The translations under genes were made by a program, and so were the position numbers. Below the pieces are notes generated by a model that did not search any database, had not been told where the DNA came from, and saw only the letters and a program-made list of their open reading frames with translations. From Lachancea dasiensis (taxonomy: Eukaryota; Ascomycota; Saccharomycetes; Saccharomycetales; Saccharomycetaceae), in NCBI GenBank assembly GCA_900074725.1, contig LT598458.1, positions 124,001 to 188,000 on the forward strand: DNA of 64,000 nt, written 5' to 3'. Position 1 is the stretch's first letter. Each line of letters starts with the position of its first letter. Shown piece after piece: positions 32,506 through 41,028 of this stretch.

Positions 32506-33552
32506 CTATTCGAATTTTGCTTCTCGAGCAAGAGCAGATACCAGCTGGGAAGCATTCATCTCCCGACACAGACGGGCCTCTGCACCGGCCCAAAACGCTC
32601 CAAATTCCCCTGTATTTCTATGGGCACGATCCAGCGCATCCAATCTTTTGGCTACGTCGTATGCTATTGGGTAAGCAGGAGGAGTTGGAGCATTTGGAGA
32701 TTCCCCATACTTGACAAATTTGTTCACAATTCCCCTTGCGGGCCTCCCCGAGATCACGGAGGTAAGTTTTGACTGGGTGACGGTTTTCAGCGACTCCCTG
32801 TACTTCACGCTCGTAGCAGATTCAGGACACAAAAGAAAAGCAGTACCCATTTGAACACCTTCGGCACCTAGGGACATCATGGCCTGTATGTGTGCCCCAT
32901 TCATGATCCCCCCAGCTGCTATAATTGGCGTTTTAATGCCATCTTGAAGTAATTGAACCAACTTGTTGGTAGTAAGCATCTCATCTGCGACATTCACGTC
33001 AAAGACACCACGATGACCACCTGCTTCAGCACCTTGAGCAACAATGAAATCGACACCAGCTTCCTCGATGGTTTTAGCTTCGCCGAGGCTAGTGGCCGTG
33101 GCCATTGTAAGGATACCGTTCTTTTTGAAGCTGGAGATCCATTCTTTGGATGGTAGTCCAAAATGGAAGCTAACAACGTGGGGTTTTTGAAGAATTAGCA
33201 TTTCAAAGGTTTCCTGATCAGTAACAAAAGATTTGTAGATTTCATTCAAGTCTTTCGGTGGGTGCGCAGCACCCAGTTCTTTGAAAAGAGGACTCAGATG
33301 CCTGATCCAATTCTTCTCCTTCACGCAATCACGTATCGCAGGCTTATGGCAGAACACATTGACATTAAACGGCTTTGAGGTAAGTTTTCGTACTTCCAAA
33401 ATCTTCTGTTCCGCCACTTCGCAACTACTTGCACCGATACCAATAGAGCCCAGAGCGCCCGCGTTCGATACTGCGGCAGCCAGCTGTGGTGTTGAAACAC
33501 CTGCCATTGGTGCCTGAATGATGGGAATTCTTACAAGCTGGCCTAATCTCAT
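32506..33552 (-). CDS. Nitronate monooxygenase (FMN-dependent, class I)
   Basis: This enzyme oxidises nitronates such as propionate 3-nitronate, a natural toxin, using FMN and oxygen. The 348 residues form a TIM barrel. Family motifs are visible: IPIIQAPMAGV (about 9-19), SFHFGLPS (about 128-135) and GAEAGGHRG (about 174-182), with His180 at the place of the catalytic histidine. IIAAGGIMNG and GAEGVQMGTAFLLCPES bind the FMN phosphate. S. cerevisiae has a longer relative (YJR149W, 404 residues) that shares these motifs. The gene is not in this position in S. cerevisiae. Bacterial members are of similar length, so transfer cannot be ruled out without a tree. Confidence 0.92.
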   Translation of the reverse strand: MRLGQLVRIPIIQAPMAGVSTPQLAAAVSNAGALGSIGIGASSCEVAEQKILEVRKLTSKPFNVNVFCHKPAIRDCVKEKNWIRHLSPLFKELGAAHPPKDLNEIYKSFVTDQETFEMLILQKPHVVSFHFGLPSKEWISSFKKNGILTMATATSLGEAKTIEEAGVDFIVAQGAEAGGHRGVFDVNVADEMLTTNKLVQLLQDGIKTPIIAAGGIMNGAHIQAMMSLGAEGVQMGTAFLLCPESATSVKYRESLKTVTQSKLTSVISGRPARGIVNKFVKYGESPNAPTPPAYPIAYDVAKRLDALDRAHRNTGEFGAFWAGAEARLCREMNASQLVSALAREAKFE

Positions 33553-34107
33553 TATCGGGTTGTACTAGATGTATTTTGTTAATATGGATATGGCTGCATT
33601 TGTTTAGAGTTTTTGTAGAAAGGTACAAAGTAAAACAAAAGCACGTTCATTAGTACACTCTTGCGATGGTCTTTAGACCAATTTCTTAAATCTAGTAATG
33701 GTGATTCACCGGGTAAACTGGGTCTGAGAGTTAAAGAGAACAGCATTTCCTATTCTCTAGACTTTATTTACTGGGGCACTGCTGAGGGGAATGGCACCCA
33801 TTTGAACAGCTCAAAAGTAAAGTGCCCATGACCGTTCCAAAATGGTGATACTCAGCGATTTAAGATGGTCAAACGTTCAAGTGAATTCTAGGAAGTACAA
33901 TTGTGGGTTGGGTGGTTGTGCGCCAGAGTAAAATTAAGTGATCTTGTATATATACATAAATTCTAGCTGGCCGGCATGCCTGGCTGCTCCTGTTGCCAAA
34001 GCCTTTTTGAGTTAAATGGTATTTTATCTGAACAATTAAGTATACTTTATATCATTTTAAGAAATTAATATATTTACTATAAGCATTTCCCTTGTCATCA
34101 TGTTCAT
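33553..34107. other. Intergenic: promoter of the monooxygenase and KRE2 3' side
   Basis: No gene is seen. The region contains a Reb1-type site at 33709-33716. Confidence 0.5.
33709..33716 (+). promoter_or_regulatory. Reb1-type site CCGGGTAA
   Basis: This is a full match to the Reb1 core (TTACCCGG on the other strand), about 160 bases upstream of the monooxygenase ATG. Reb1 keeps promoters nucleosome-free and can also end transcription. Confidence 0.5.
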
Positions 34108-35406
34108 TCAAGATCTGAACATCTCCCAGCCATCGGGCTTTTTCATTTTTTTGAAGTCGTAGTACTCTTTTGTACAAGAGTAGCCCTGGAACGAAAAGTC
34201 AAGCATCCGCGAACAGGTGCATTTATTCTTGTGCCAAATATCTTGGTCCAAAGGGCAGTTGTTGAAAGGGTGGTGAAAGTATCCAATTTCTGGGAAATAA
34301 TGTACTTGTTCACTTGGCAAGAACAGGGCGGCAGCAATAGAGTGTACAGGTGCATCTCCCCAGCGTTCGTAAAAAAATCCACCGGCCTTATCAAGATGTT
34401 CGAAGTACTTTCTATAGGCCTCGGACCTCCAAAAGTTGAGACTGGCAACTTCAAAGTTAGACCAAAAATGACACAAATTGTAAGTCTCCCCGTGGTCGTT
34501 AGAAATGTAGTCTAGCATGTTGTTTTCAGCCAGATACTCAGGATATTCTTTAGTGAAGTTCATCGTTGTCTTCCAGAGAGTCTTGATGGTGGATTCAAAT
34601 TCTTTGATGGAAACTGTAAAGCCGTAAACCTTGTTATTGTCCTGCATCCACTGGAAAACATCGTAGTTGACGTCGCAATGGAGCTTCGTGCTAGGCTCCA
34701 CGCGCCAGTAATAATCGTATTTTTCCATGAGCTCGTGTCTCCAAAAAAATCCGGACTCGTATCGGCACATGTGGCGATAGCTCTCAGAATCCCCATATAT
34801 GTAGTCTGCAGTAGCTCTAACCTCGGCAGCTCGTTCTTGATCGATCCATTCTGGAAATGACCAGTGTTCTCTAGGAATTAAGCCAAATTTGACGTCAGAG
34901 GAAACAACTTCACGAATAGCCTCTTTGAAGGGGTCCGAAAACGGTTCATTGTTTAGAAACACGTATGGGTAATGAAACTTTCCATTGAAACGCTCTTCCA
35001 AGTTGGTTACCGTCTTTACGATCTCGGCCAGATCTTCGTTTCTAACAAGGGAGACAAATGCTGCTTTCACTGTGGCATTTACCACGTTGCCGTTCTTATT
35101 ATCTTCTATCACGCCAGTTATCCCCTGCTCTTCCTGTTGAACTTCCTCGGAGTCCGCTAACGTCGTACCGTCTGCGTAACCTTTAAGATCGGTTTCAGGG
35201 TCTGCCTGGAGTGATTGGTCCTCTTCAGCATGTTTTTCTTCTGTATTCCACCAGTCTTTGTAGCTATCAACCAAATCTTTTGTACTATCAACGTAGTAGG
35301 TTGTCATTTCATGACCTGTAGCATAGAGTACTACACCAGATAATCCCAGCACCGCTATTAAAAGGAGACATAACCTTGTGAGCCTTTTACCTAACCTTAG
35401 TCCCAT
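34108..35406 (-). CDS. KRE2: Golgi alpha-1,2-mannosyltransferase, Kre2/Mnt1 family (GT15)
   Basis: This is a type II Golgi membrane enzyme that adds alpha-1,2-mannose from GDP-mannose to O- and N-glycans. The 432 residues fit Kre2 (442). A short cytosolic tail precedes a membrane anchor (about 11-29, LCLLLIAVLGLSGVVLYA) and an acidic stem. The GT15 domain starts near AAFVSLVRNEDL. Signature stretches include SYRHMCRYESGFFWRHEL, YYWRVEPSTKLHCDVNYDVF (metal and donor region), YNLCHFWSNFE (catalytic region) and GGFFYERWGDAPVHSIAAALFL. These resemble Kre2/Ktr6 more than Ktr1. The gene does not lie here in S. cerevisiae. Svp26, an adaptor for such enzymes, is encoded at 9.2 kb. Confidence 0.9.
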   Translation of the reverse strand: MGLRLGKRLTRLCLLLIAVLGLSGVVLYATGHEMTTYYVDSTKDLVDSYKDWWNTEEKHAEEDQSLQADPETDLKGYADGTTLADSEEVQQEEQGITGVIEDNKNGNVVNATVKAAFVSLVRNEDLAEIVKTVTNLEERFNGKFHYPYVFLNNEPFSDPFKEAIREVVSSDVKFGLIPREHWSFPEWIDQERAAEVRATADYIYGDSESYRHMCRYESGFFWRHELMEKYDYYWRVEPSTKLHCDVNYDVFQWMQDNNKVYGFTVSIKEFESTIKTLWKTTMNFTKEYPEYLAENNMLDYISNDHGETYNLCHFWSNFEVASLNFWRSEAYRKYFEHLDKAGGFFYERWGDAPVHSIAAALFLPSEQVHYFPEIGYFHHPFNNCPLDQDIWHKNKCTCSRMLDFSFQGYSCTKEYYDFKKMKKPDGWEMFRS

Positions 35407-36042
35407 ATCAACCCCAAATTGTTGTTAATTAGCCATGCCAGTTGTTTCGGTCTCTTGTAGTGGGTGTCAGTTAGTCTTAATATTAATTTCTCCGTTATGT
35501 AAATATTAACAAGCCAAGCTTTAGGCGTCAAAGCCTCATCCAGAAATTCGTGGCATTGAGTACACGAAATTATCGTAAAATCAAGCTCGGGCTCTCTCAG
35601 CATAACCAGAATCATGACCAACTGGAAACTCTTGGACAAACCCTTCAAGAAGGAGAAGTAGCACGGTTCGCTCAACACAAAAAGCATCGAGAAATCTATG
35701 GAAATAAGACTAGCGTTAGAAAATTAAGCCTCACCAGTCTACCGAGATTAGTTACCGGGAGACTGTCGGCTATGTCAGATATGCGGGCTAATTCGATTGA
35801 GTCTTGACGCCAAAGGTTGCTGCCTATCCTAATTATCTGTGTGTCAAAAATAACTAGCAGCCCGGTGGTGCAGTACATTCATATGCTTCGAATTGTCCCA
35901 CTTTGCACAAGACTTACACGAATAAGTTGAAGCAGTGTAAGCTTTCAGGATTCAAAGGCAGTAAAGTGTATATTAAAATGGGCGAGGATGCACCTGGCAC
36001 CTTCACATGCAGTTACCTTTTTACTAAGTACAGTCTAGTCGC
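35407..36042. other. Intergenic: KRE2 promoter and ELA1 3' side
   Basis: No gene or clear regulatory site is recognised. Conserved YNL-type order resumes at ELA1. Confidence 0.45.
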
Positions 36043-37137
36043 TCACCGTTGAGGACTGTCGAATATATAGGCATTCGGACGATCTTTTCCTTTGTCAAAG
36101 ATCTGGTCCTGTGGAGATGGGGTTGTAAAAATGCTAGATTTTGTTGATCTCTTTATTTTTGTTGATTTCAGTTTCACCCTCCCTGGCTTTTTCTCCTGGG
36201 GCAAATGTACAGGCTGTGTAGACGCATTAAGAGGTTTTGGCCTTGATGGGGGTTTTCTTCGTTTCAAAAATGGATTTGGCTCGTTGGATTGACGTTTAGC
36301 CCGAGGTGGAGTATCAGGCTGCTTGGGTCGAACATAGGTCGGCTTTCTGACGGCTGTAGAAGTTTGCGTCATGGCTGTACCTGATGCAGCGGGAACAACT
36401 TTGGCCTCGTTCTTGCTACAGTTATGGACTCCCAGGCTCCCGACTTGCCCCCCAAACGCAACACGTTTGACAGGTCGTTTTGTAATGTCGAAACCCCCAC
36501 TTTTGAAGTGCTGTTGACGTTTCTGATGCTCTTTAAAGGACTTAACAAATGGACTCGACCTTTCACTGATTTTGGAAGTTGAGTTGACTCTCTTTTCACA
36601 AAAAACTGGATCTTCTAAAGCAACAATTTGATTTTTCTGCTTTTCGTCGTGCAGCTCTTGCATACGCATTCTTAGCCTTTGGGTGCTCAGTTCTTGTTTT
36701 CGTAGCATTTCCTCTTGGTATTGGAAATAGAGCATCCTAGAAGGAACTCGGTACTTTTGAGATTCTGGGTCTTTTTTGATAGCAAATCTCAGAAAGCCCC
36801 TCATTAAATCTGCATCTCTTAGGATACCTGGATCGTGCAATTCCACAAAGGACACATAAAATGCCATTATCTCGTCTCTTTTTCGCTGGAATGCTTCGCC
36901 TACATGTAATGGGAAGTCCATGGCCAACAAATTTCGCCATATTTCCTCATCTTCAAATATCAGCAGTACATTAGTTTCTTCCAGCTTGCATAGGTGATCC
37001 ACTTTAAGTTTCATCAGAACGTTGCGTATCAACCTGTAGGGAACGTTCGCTACGTTGGTGATTGCAAGGTGATTTCTCATTAAACTGACCTCGCATATAG
37101 AGCGTAAACTACTAACTTTCAATCGCTCTTCATTCAT
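36043..37137 (-). CDS. ELA1: Elongin A (Ela1)
   Basis: Ela1 pairs with Elc1 and cullin Cul3 in a ubiquitin ligase that removes stalled RNA polymerase II (Rpb1). From the ATG at 37137 it has 364 residues, near the S. cerevisiae length (379). The N-terminus carries the elongin A SOCS/F-box-like region (SLRSICEVSLMRNHLAITNVANVPYRLIRNVLMKL). The C-terminal half is basic and Pro-rich (PNPFLKRRKPPSRPKP). The frame begins at an ATG at 37239, but those 34 residues look unrelated to the family, so I chose the inner start. It lies just upstream of URE2 in S. cerevisiae order (YNL230-YNL229). Confidence 0.9.
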   Translation of the reverse strand: MNEERLKVSSLRSICEVSLMRNHLAITNVANVPYRLIRNVLMKLKVDHLCKLEETNVLLIFEDEEIWRNLLAMDFPLHVGEAFQRKRDEIMAFYVSFVELHDPGILRDADLMRGFLRFAIKKDPESQKYRVPSRMLYFQYQEEMLRKQELSTQRLRMRMQELHDEKQKNQIVALEDPVFCEKRVNSTSKISERSSPFVKSFKEHQKRQQHFKSGGFDITKRPVKRVAFGGQVGSLGVHNCSKNEAKVVPAASGTAMTQTSTAVRKPTYVRPKQPDTPPRAKRQSNEPNPFLKRRKPPSRPKPLNASTQPVHLPQEKKPGRVKLKSTKIKRSTKSSIFTTPSPQDQIFDKGKDRPNAYIFDSPQR

Positions 37138-37521
37138 CTTCTGCTGCTGGATGTGAATGATTAGTGGACTATAAGCTCCTATCGTCCTAGATTTTATAGC
37201 TATAATATTATATTGACAATGGTTTACGATGACTTTCATGTGTTTAATTAATTTGAAGACCTGTCTAGCTTTATCTATCCATAGTAATCAGAACAATTTC
37301 TAAAAAGTACTCTTTTCTTATGTCCCGTTCAAGTATCCGAAAGTCGGAAAGCTGCCTATGAATGTGTCTAAAAACCAGCCGATTTGTATCGGAAAGCCAT
37401 ATAACTAGGTCGCTTTATGAGAAAGCTATTTACATTTTTCATTGAAATGTTATCAAATTACCCATGCTGACGCTCTATTACCCTTCTCGTTGATCCAAAA
37501 TGTCCCCCACTATGCTAAGTC
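37138..37521. other. Intergenic: ELA1 promoter and URE2 3' side
   Basis: No gene is seen in this short, AT-rich spacer. Confidence 0.5.
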
Positions 37522-38673
37522 TTATTCGCCCCGAAGAGCTTTGATTACGGCAGGTCTTCTCATCATATGCTTAGTCCACTTGTAAACTTCTGGAAATTCA
37601 AGCTTAATATTTATCCCAATGCGGTCAACAACGTTGTTCCAAGGGACGAATGATAAGTCTGCTACCGAAATCTTTTCCCCAACCAGCCAGACAGGGTAGT
37701 CAAAGAATCGACTACGAGATAAGGGGGTGGTTCCTGCAGAATATGCAGCAGCATTTTCGGTATCTAGTTCCATAATTAGAGCTTCCCTGCGTTCAGCGAG
37801 AGCCATCTCCACAACTCCATAAACCCTCCGTACTTCATCAGTGTATCTGTCAACAGCACTCTGCACTTTTTGAGAATGGAAATATCTAAAGTGGAGTGCT
37901 TGACCTATCATAGGAGCATGACCCGAGGTTTGGAAAAAAAGCCAAGCTGTAATCTGAGACTGATCTGCCATATTATCGGACCACAACACTGGATCACCTG
38001 TTTCACGATAGTAGCGGTTGACAAGATGGAGGATTATGGCGCCAGATTCCCAAATAGCAAGATTTTCCAGGGTGTGATCAATTAAGGCCGGAACGCGAGC
38101 ATTTGGATTAATGGCAACAAAGTCTGGTGCTCTGTGCTCACCCAAATTGAAGTCCAAAAAAATAGTATTGTAAGGGAGGTTAAGTTCACTCAACGTGATG
38201 GCTACTTTGAATCCATTTGGCGCGGATCTATGAGAAAAAAGAGTGTAGCCTTCATCGGGTTGATTTTGAAAAAACTTGGTAATTCTAGAGCTGTCTATTT
38301 GGGCTGGTCCCATATATGGTTGTTGCTGTTGTTGCTGTTGTTGCTGTTGTTGTTGTAGTTGCTGCTGCTGCTGCTGTTGTTGTTGTTGTTGCTGTTGTTG
38401 CTGTTGTTGTTGCTGCTGCTGCTGCTGCTGCTGAGCCTTCAAGGATAGCAACTGTTCCGCCTGCTGAGCGCTCAAAGAATTTCTCTGCACCTCATCCAGC
38501 AACTGCTGACGATTCAATCGGCTAAGAAAGTCGATACTGATATTACTCTGATCTGTAGTCGTGTTGCTATTTCCCAAATTAACCTGGCGAAGCGCACTTG
38601 ATAAATTGGAAACGGCTGTGTTTCCAGAAGTACCACCAACGGGTGTCTGGCGCTCACCCGCAATACCCTGCAT
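37522..38673 (-). CDS. URE2: Ure2, nitrogen-catabolite repressor with GST fold and polyglutamine N-terminus
   Basis: Ure2 holds the GATA activator Gln3 in the cytoplasm on good nitrogen sources and has glutathione peroxidase activity; in S. cerevisiae it forms the [URE3] prion. From the ATG at 38673 it has 383 residues (354 in S. cerevisiae); an ATG ten codons upstream is less likely. The GST-like region starts at SRITKFFQNQPDEGYTLFSH and is almost identical to S. cerevisiae to the end (RRPAVIKALRGE). The N-terminus keeps the conserved core NLSSALRQVNLGNSNTTTDQSNIS. The Asn-rich prion tract is replaced by 25 Gln, one Leu and 12 Gln (residues 81-118). Confidence 0.97.
   Translation of the reverse strand: MQGIAGERQTPVGGTSGNTAVSNLSSALRQVNLGNSNTTTDQSNISIDFLSRLNRQQLLDEVQRNSLSAQQAEQLLSLKAQQQQQQQQQQQQQQQQQQQQQQQQQLQQQQQQQQQQQQPYMGPAQIDSSRITKFFQNQPDEGYTLFSHRSAPNGFKVAITLSELNLPYNTIFLDFNLGEHRAPDFVAINPNARVPALIDHTLENLAIWESGAIILHLVNRYYRETGDPVLWSDNMADQSQITAWLFFQTSGHAPMIGQALHFRYFHSQKVQSAVDRYTDEVRRVYGVVEMALAERREALIMELDTENAAAYSAGTTPLSRSRFFDYPVWLVGEKISVADLSFVPWNNVVDRIGINIKLEFPEVYKWTKHMMRRPAVIKALRGE
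38320..38433. repeat. CAA/CAG tract encoding polyglutamine in URE2
   Basis: Thirty-eight codons mix CAA and CAG, broken by one CTA (Leu). The mixed codons suggest an old, partly stabilised tract rather than a pure slippage repeat. Confidence 0.95.
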
Positions 38674-39031
38674 TTTGGTAAGAAAACAAGACTGAAAAAA
38701 CAAGTTTAGAGTGCCACTTTTTGAACTTTAATCAACAATCTACCAATCTGAAAGCTTACCAGCCCTCAGAATACTTATTATAAATGCTTTTGAGCAGCGA
38801 CGACTTCCGTTCACCTGCTCATGGGCTTAAATATCATAAATAAAAAAGTTTTCTCAACTAAGGATTTCAAATTAAACCATGACAGTGGATACACGTGATT
38901 CTATAAACTCTAAAGGTGAATTCTGTTGGGTTCAGCGATGTCCTATAGAGATCGTCACCCAGCAATTTTCACATCATAGTATTGGATAGTCGGTAACAAA
39001 GATGTGACCATACAAGCTCGAAAGAAAGTTA
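38674..39031. other. Intergenic: URE2 promoter and JJJ1 3' side
   Basis: No gene is seen. An E-box ATCACGTG reads on the minus strand at 38892-38899, beside an AT-rich stretch, about 220 bases upstream of URE2. Confidence 0.45.
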
Positions 39032-40885
39032 CTAAATTTTTCGAGCCTTCCTGGCTGACTTTTTTGACTTTACCTTTTTGATCGGCGCCGCGTGTTCTTC
39101 CTGTTCAATATGACTGAAAAGAGAGTTTCTGGTACCAAACCGTGCGCCACAGATCTGGCACATATGATCCAAACTCATTTCCGGCCCTTGGGGCAGAGTT
39201 GAAGACGCCTTATAATCATTCTTTTTACCTTTCTTAGATTTCTTGGATGCGCTCCAACTTTTTCCGTCGTCGCTATCCTTGACCTGACCTTCATAGTCGA
39301 AGTCCAGAGAGCTGTCTAGTTCCTTTAACAAGTCGCTAAGCTCATCCCGTTTGTTCTTGCAGCTCCTAATACGCGGTGACGCTTCAAAATCGTTGTCTAC
39401 TTTGTCATCTACCCTGAAGTCACCAGTGGACGAACCTGCGTCACTGACGTCAGAATTTAGCTCTGAATTAAGGCTGCCTCCCTCACCTTTTTGTTGTAAT
39501 TCTTCGGATGCAATAGTGCTGCCTATCTCGTCCTGTTCGGGTGGGGAACTTATTGCATCACTTTCCATGTCCGAGTCATCACTTATTCCTTCTAATTCTT
39601 CTTCAATCCTTTTGAGCTCTGCCTCAAGTTCCTGAAGAGCCATCTGTTTTTCATCTTCTCCCAGAGCCCCTTCGTTGGCAGAATCAAAGTCATCCACGTC
39701 AGAAATTGCATCTAAGCCAAGGGTCAGGTTGTCTTTCTGCATTTCTCTTTGGATCAGGCGCAAGTTCTTCTTGTGTACTTTTGTGGTGTTGTGGTTCTCC
39801 AACTGAGCAGCAGACTTGAATGTTTTATTACAGATAAAGCACTCGAACGTCAAACCTTCGCCAGAAGCACCTGTATCGTCTTTCTTGTTGGAACGAAGCC
39901 CTTCATCATACTGTTTTTCAATCTCGCCCCAATCATAATCATCAACCGTTTGCCAGCTTTGCAATTTAAAAGGGTCACCAGCTCCCTCTGATTGAGCTTT
40001 TCTGTCTTTTTCAATTTGTCGTTGTAAGTCCTCTCGCATTTTCCTTCGCTTTTCTTGCTCAAACTTGGCTGCACCCTCCTTCATCCTGGTGTCAAATTTT
40101 TTGATGAAAGAAACAAAGCGTTTAACCGTTTTGTTGTATTCGCTTTTCGCCTGTTGCCGCAGCTTTTCGTTACGCTTTTTCAGTTCCCTCTTTGTGCGTC
40201 TATCGTAATTGCTGGAATACATATATTCGTCCTTCCAACTAAACGTTTTTACAGTACTAAAGCCCGACCAAGCTCGGTAAAAAGCTTGGAGATGCTGAAA
40301 GTCCGCGCTTGAGTCGCCAAAAACGGGAAACAACATCGTGGGCGCGTCTAGTGGTCTTGAATACTTTTCACATGCACTTCGGTAGCTAAGGGTGTTCACG
40401 TCTGATTCAAAAAAGGAATCTTGATAGCCGTCATATTTTGGAAGACCTTGCATTCGGCCAAATCGAACCTCTTCCCCGGCAAGCTTGGCAAACACTTTTC
40501 CAGCCACTTGATAAAATCCGGCCGGCGAGTCGTCAATCCTTGAGTAAAGGCTCGTATTGAAAAATTGAAGAAGATCCTCAGTGGTGATACCTGTTACAGC
40601 TGTATCTACTTCATACTCGTCGCCGCTTCCATAGCCATCGCCGAAAATGTCGAAGTCATCCCTCAAAATTTGGTTCTTATGGGAGTCGTACCAAGCCCGT
40701 TCTTGGGGGTCTGCGAGTACTTCGTAAGCTGCTCTTATGTTGGCAAATATTGCAGTGGCCTCGTCAACGTTATTGGGATTCTTATCAGGATGATACTGAA
40801 GCGCCTTTCTACGATATGCTTTTTTCAAATCAGAGTCCGACGCAGTAGTTTCCACATCCAATAATTCATAGTAGCATGTCTTCAT
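39032..40885 (-). CDS. JJJ1: J-domain ribosome-biogenesis co-chaperone Jjj1
   Basis: Jjj1 stimulates Ssa Hsp70 to release the shuttling factor Arx1 from cytoplasmic pre-60S ribosomes. The J domain (residues 1-70) has the HPD motif at 32-34. A charged coiled-coil region (about 225-310) and two C2H2 zinc fingers follow: FECFICNKTFKSAAQLENH (about 350) and MCQICGARFGTRNSLFSHI (about 575), separated by acidic stretches. The C-terminus is Lys-rich. The 617 residues are near the S. cerevisiae length (590). It lies next to URE2 as in S. cerevisiae (YNL227C), with a PAC-like element upstream. Confidence 0.95.
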   Translation of the reverse strand: MKTCYYELLDVETTASDSDLKKAYRRKALQYHPDKNPNNVDEATAIFANIRAAYEVLADPQERAWYDSHKNQILRDDFDIFGDGYGSGDEYEVDTAVTGITTEDLLQFFNTSLYSRIDDSPAGFYQVAGKVFAKLAGEEVRFGRMQGLPKYDGYQDSFFESDVNTLSYRSACEKYSRPLDAPTMLFPVFGDSSADFQHLQAFYRAWSGFSTVKTFSWKDEYMYSSNYDRRTKRELKKRNEKLRQQAKSEYNKTVKRFVSFIKKFDTRMKEGAAKFEQEKRRKMREDLQRQIEKDRKAQSEGAGDPFKLQSWQTVDDYDWGEIEKQYDEGLRSNKKDDTGASGEGLTFECFICNKTFKSAAQLENHNTTKVHKKNLRLIQREMQKDNLTLGLDAISDVDDFDSANEGALGEDEKQMALQELEAELKRIEEELEGISDDSDMESDAISSPPEQDEIGSTIASEELQQKGEGGSLNSELNSDVSDAGSSTGDFRVDDKVDNDFEASPRIRSCKNKRDELSDLLKELDSSLDFDYEGQVKDSDDGKSWSASKKSKKGKKNDYKASSTLPQGPEMSLDHMCQICGARFGTRNSLFSHIEQEEHAAPIKKVKSKKSARKARKI

Positions 40886-40976
40886 TTCTACCCATCAAGC
40901 ATACGTGCAAAACAATTGACCATATACACGTATATTCAAGTTGCCGAGAGCCAATCCACTGTTTGACTACTTGCAG

Positions 40977-40986
40977 AGCTCATCGG
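40977..40986 (-). promoter_or_regulatory. PAC-like element (CCGATGAGCT) upstream of JJJ1
   Basis: It matches nine of ten bases of the PAC consensus, about 95 bases before the JJJ1 ATG. It fits a ribosome-biogenesis gene. Confidence 0.5.
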
Positions 40987-41028
40987 GACCGCTACCGCCA
41001 ACCAAAACTTTTTATCACCAATGTTCGT

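Noticed and set aside
38316-38525. Plus-strand ORF of alanine and valine runs
   Set aside because: It is the URE2 polyglutamine tract read on the opposite strand.
38800-38900. CDEI-like ATCACGTG next to an AT-rich stretch in the URE2 promoter
   Set aside because: No CDEIII with TTTCCGAA in the proper orientation is found; the AT-rich stretch is short and promoter-like.
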